Below are positions 7,301 through 7,557 of a DNA stretch of 7,557 nt, piece by piece. Positions within the stretch are counted from its first letter, which is position 1, and each line of letters begins with the position of its first letter. The notes under the pieces were generated by a model. It searched no databases and had not been told where the DNA came from. It worked only from the letters and a program-made list of their open reading frames with translations. A program made the translations under genes and the position numbers. Source of the stretch: an uncultured Chloroflexota bacterium (lineage in GTDB: Bacteria; Chloroflexota; Anaerolineae; Anaerolineales; Anaerolineaceae); NCBI GenBank assembly GCA_902795255.1, contig CADBKS010000145.1:1-7557 (forward strand), read 5' to 3'.

Positions 7301-7557
7301 TTGAAGGTGCATTTGTCCTGCGGCAGGGCATAGGTACAGAGCGTGATATTGTCCTGGTTCATGATCGTGACCGTACCGGTCGGATCGTTTCCGCTGACCA
7401 GCCCGGAAAGGGCCGCAACGACGCGGACTTCCTGGCCGTTGCGCGCCTTTTCATCATAAACATAGTAAGGCTGCCGCATGTACTCCTGCGTTTCGTTATC
7501 GAAACGGGTGCTGGTAACATCCGTGATATCGAGCTGGACATACGGCATGGACACGAC
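4312..7557 (-). CDS. GeneB: large multi-domain Ig-like repeat protein, 5' end outside window
   Basis: I do not recognise a named gene. The frame is open from the right edge (first full codon GTC at 7557-7555) to a TAG stop at 4314-4312, giving at least 1081 residues. No signal peptide or ribosome binding site is visible at the right edge, so the GTG at 7554 is probably internal. Residue numbers here count that GTG as 1. The protein is all-beta in character: about eight diverged units begin near residues 6, 125, 292, 424, 543, 679, 798 and 933, usually with a strand ending in Asp-Ala or similar (ITDA, SDA, VTDA). The first unit resembles the bacterial Ig-like Big_3_5 family. Cysteines occur only as close pairs (73/82, 197/210, 397/404, 475/488, 601/616, 858/869), which suggests disulfide-closed hairpins outside the cytoplasm. 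It ends on a domain strand (DIEP) with no LPXTG motif, membrane helix or SLH domain. The stop lies 14 bases before GeneA, so an operon is likely. Likely role: secreted adhesin-like or structural protein. The coding call is firm; the function is inferred. Confidence 0.93.
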   Translation of the reverse strand, partial: VVSMPYVQLDITDVTSTRFDNETQEYMRQPYYVYDEKARNGQEVRVVAALSGLVSGNDPTGTVTIMNQDNITLCTYALPQDKCTFNVSKFGDEGRFGEIRLKAHYAGDSFYAPADAEGTVNVQKRIPVKLTINDPVGMLPDHTSEQFELVFAYDRTLPDTYGLGPEADKTRSTLESEWGHGTVTFTLRNSESGSEKECKLDLYTGKLDDACVKPEEKEEKEGKTIYILPETTVEREDTDDGFVYRFYALSGMSPVADRIRVKYDGVPDNNFFYFYPSAEEDVKYIDIVPEQKDEVRLEITESFMVENARNHAFLTAQLHYDPAIAEKYSVKPYQELTIIAANTDDSEVRYVYDLTAGTISDSNVEVTRTDPESGLIEFVIKNVWSTGEIKSLELKYSCDSSEDTCSSPDEFFAAASVSDKNPEKRSVEVKIDNAVNADKNTASAIFSIGEVPADLEKYGIFDGKVALTISGGNSECKFDRESMQFESPCQGTVTVVDGDRYLVKDVFGFSVPGGLFDRVQVSLSGPYLGADSPGAERNIEMIPMTVKASDAVTIKQSDLFATLDAVIEAGRPSGSDLTWQRIRELYNVVPKSADWYTASSSCNFDLGSAPARGGSGCSTASMTGGTFSGGTAAYILNNWKINSDDSNVYALLYDHKSGSDVYYGYFTGRPIDAMIQDDTPVIAVENAMRSSENNVYVTFTITYPLGLVESKYHAVNHIVFDRTGGPTGYYDIMAGAFPDYVPVDGTLTKTGNRYVVRDLHGINRNFSPERDTGFAIWLSGEYGYYDSGTTWAWADYSKVDVQLSITDATRFARAFAFMQTIFSIDDVDWLTEYGLGLEGTFNFIARGADETGGERVNTCSLVMPAGSFSCDPAQTDAEAEVEYTGGTTWKFTLRNMTADTYYSEPLFSVTGDNSYLFDVQNPIVSYTRFTEARPGLIVTDALKTSTETTSVTFTLNNYSDLWDTDYRVFGDLKLQLSKGEPPDVGDYRYFLTDWKKIRSLSDGETHHVDLGFGYTADITKNGATIEIKNLTMKPENYRYFLVGVLYEYDRNAYEFSGYRALTNNLGYGTFSPVSLSVDIEP
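4315..4758 (-). repeat. GeneB C-terminal unit 8, cysteine-free
   Basis: Residues about 933-1080, starting GLIVTDALK and SVTFTLNNY, which match the first strands of the other units. A TIEIKNLTM strand and an aromatic YRYFLVGVLYEYD strand follow, and the protein ends two residues after the last predicted strand. There is no sorting signal, hydrophobic tail or positively charged tail, so attachment of GeneB to the cell, if any, is not through its C-terminus. Confidence 0.5.
4759..5163 (-). repeat. GeneB Ig-like unit 7
   Basis: Residues about 798-932, starting VDVQLSITDAT. It shares LTEYGLGLEGTFNFI with the LEKYGIFDGKVALTI segment of unit 4, and carries Cys858/Cys869 followed by a TWKFTLRNM strand. 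This is the clearest cross-match to unit 4 for the front half of the domain. Confidence 0.55.
5164..5520 (-). repeat. GeneB Ig-like unit 6, cysteine-free
   Basis: Residues about 679-797. It mirrors unit 4 in length (119 residues) and in its VYVTFTI, GNRYVVRDLHG and IWLSGEYGYY landmarks but has no cysteine. Its end is rich in Tyr and Trp. The loss of both partners of the pair, rather than one, fits a disulfide in the ancestral unit. Confidence 0.55.
5521..5928 (-). repeat. GeneB unit 5 with Gly/Ser-rich loop
   Basis: Residues about 543-678. After a TVKASDAV strand comes a less typical segment with a possible short helix (WQRIRELYN), then a Gly/Ser/Thr-rich loop at residues 596-630 (5665-5769) carrying Cys601/Cys616, then a YYGYF strand. 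The loop DNA has a locally high GC patch around 5718-5740. It may be a beta-sandwich with an inserted loop; the fold is less certain than for units 4, 6 and 7. Confidence 0.45.
5929..6285 (-). repeat. GeneB Ig-like unit 4
   Basis: Residues about 424-542. Landmarks are VEVKIDNAV, LEKYGIFDGKVALTI, the pair Cys475/Cys488, CQGTVTV, GDRYLVKDVFGF and VQVSLSGPY. The CQG motif and the strand after it recall the TDCQG hairpin of the GeneA repeats. The GDRYLVKD and LSGPY landmarks reappear in unit 6 as GNRYVVRD and LSGEY, so units 4 and 6 are close relatives. Confidence 0.6.
6286..6681 (-). repeat. GeneB Ig-like unit 3
   Basis: Residues about 292-423, beginning DEVRLEITES. The cysteine pair 397/404 is the tightest in the protein and lies near the end of the unit rather than mid-domain, so the bridge probably closes a different loop from those of its neighbours. 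It also carries a YVYDLTAG strand and an EFVIKNV strand comparable to the LVKDV and KFTLRNM strands of units 4 and 7. Confidence 0.5.
6682..7182 (-). repeat. GeneB Ig-like unit 2 with charged loop
   Basis: Residues about 125-291, the longest unit at 167 residues. It starts with a PVKLTIND strand, holds the pair Cys197/Cys210, and has a lysine- and glutamate-rich loop at residues 212-222 (6889-6921) that is unlike the rest of the protein and probably solvent-exposed. It closes with an aromatic stretch (NNFFYFYPS) and a strand leading into unit 3. Assignment rests on internal pattern similarity only. Confidence 0.5.
7186..7440 (-). other. Bacterial Ig-like domain (Big_3/Big_3_5 type) in GeneB
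   Basis: Residues about 39-123 follow the Big_3_5 pattern: a GQEVRVVAAL strand, the PTGTVTI turn and strand, a central Cys73/Cys82 hairpin, and the closing HYAGDSFYAPADAEGTVNV stretch, which matches the usual YsGDanYapS...vtV ending. This is the only unit in the window that I can tie to a known domain family. Such domains are common in secreted and surface proteins as spacers or adhesive modules. Confidence 0.7.

Noticed and set aside
7552..7554. GTG as the true start of GeneB
   Set aside because: The frame continues upstream to the window edge, the codon falls at a domain edge, and no signal peptide follows it although the protein appears to be exported.

Overview
The window is coding almost from edge to edge, on the minus strand only. 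It holds two very large, incomplete genes read leftwards, and 14 bases separate the stop codon of the first from the start codon of the second. The upstream gene (4312-7557) enters from the right edge already in frame. The downstream gene (1-4297) has its own ribosome binding site and start, then runs off the left edge without a stop. I see no RNA gene, CRISPR array, insertion sequence, terminator or plus-strand gene.

Both products look like extracellular, all-beta, multi-domain proteins with no enzymatic motif. The upstream product (GeneB, at least 1081 residues visible) is a chain of about eight diverged Ig-like beta-sandwich units of 119-167 residues. The rightmost unit fits the bacterial Ig-like Big_3/Big_3_5 pattern. 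The downstream product (GeneA, at least 1432 residues) starts with a clear Sec signal peptide. It continues with about 400 residues of diverged units, then three consecutive repeats of exactly 274 residues (822 bp each), then a fourth decayed unit cut by the window edge.

The strongest unifying signal is cysteine placement. All 12 cysteines in GeneB fall in six close pairs. GeneA has a fixed pattern of two pairs per 274-residue repeat (C-x24-C and C-x13-C). Units without cysteines lack both partners. A Cys-Gln-Gly motif followed by aromatic or beta residues occurs in each GeneA repeat and in unit 4 of GeneB, which suggests a shared domain ancestor. The likely picture is a tandem pair of disulfide-stabilised secreted or surface proteins (adhesin-like or structural), co-transcribed and possibly paralogous.

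The host is probably a mid-to-high GC bacterium. CTG/CTC/CTT and TCC/AGC codons are favoured, and TTA, CTA and TCA are absent from a very long stretch of GeneA. Chained cysteine-bearing Ig-like repeats would suit host-associated Anaerolineaceae (Chloroflexota) or a clostridial-type anaerobe, but no sequence here fixes the taxon and this placement is low confidence. The large plus-strand open frame at 284-2827 is the antisense image of GeneA and is not annotated as a gene.
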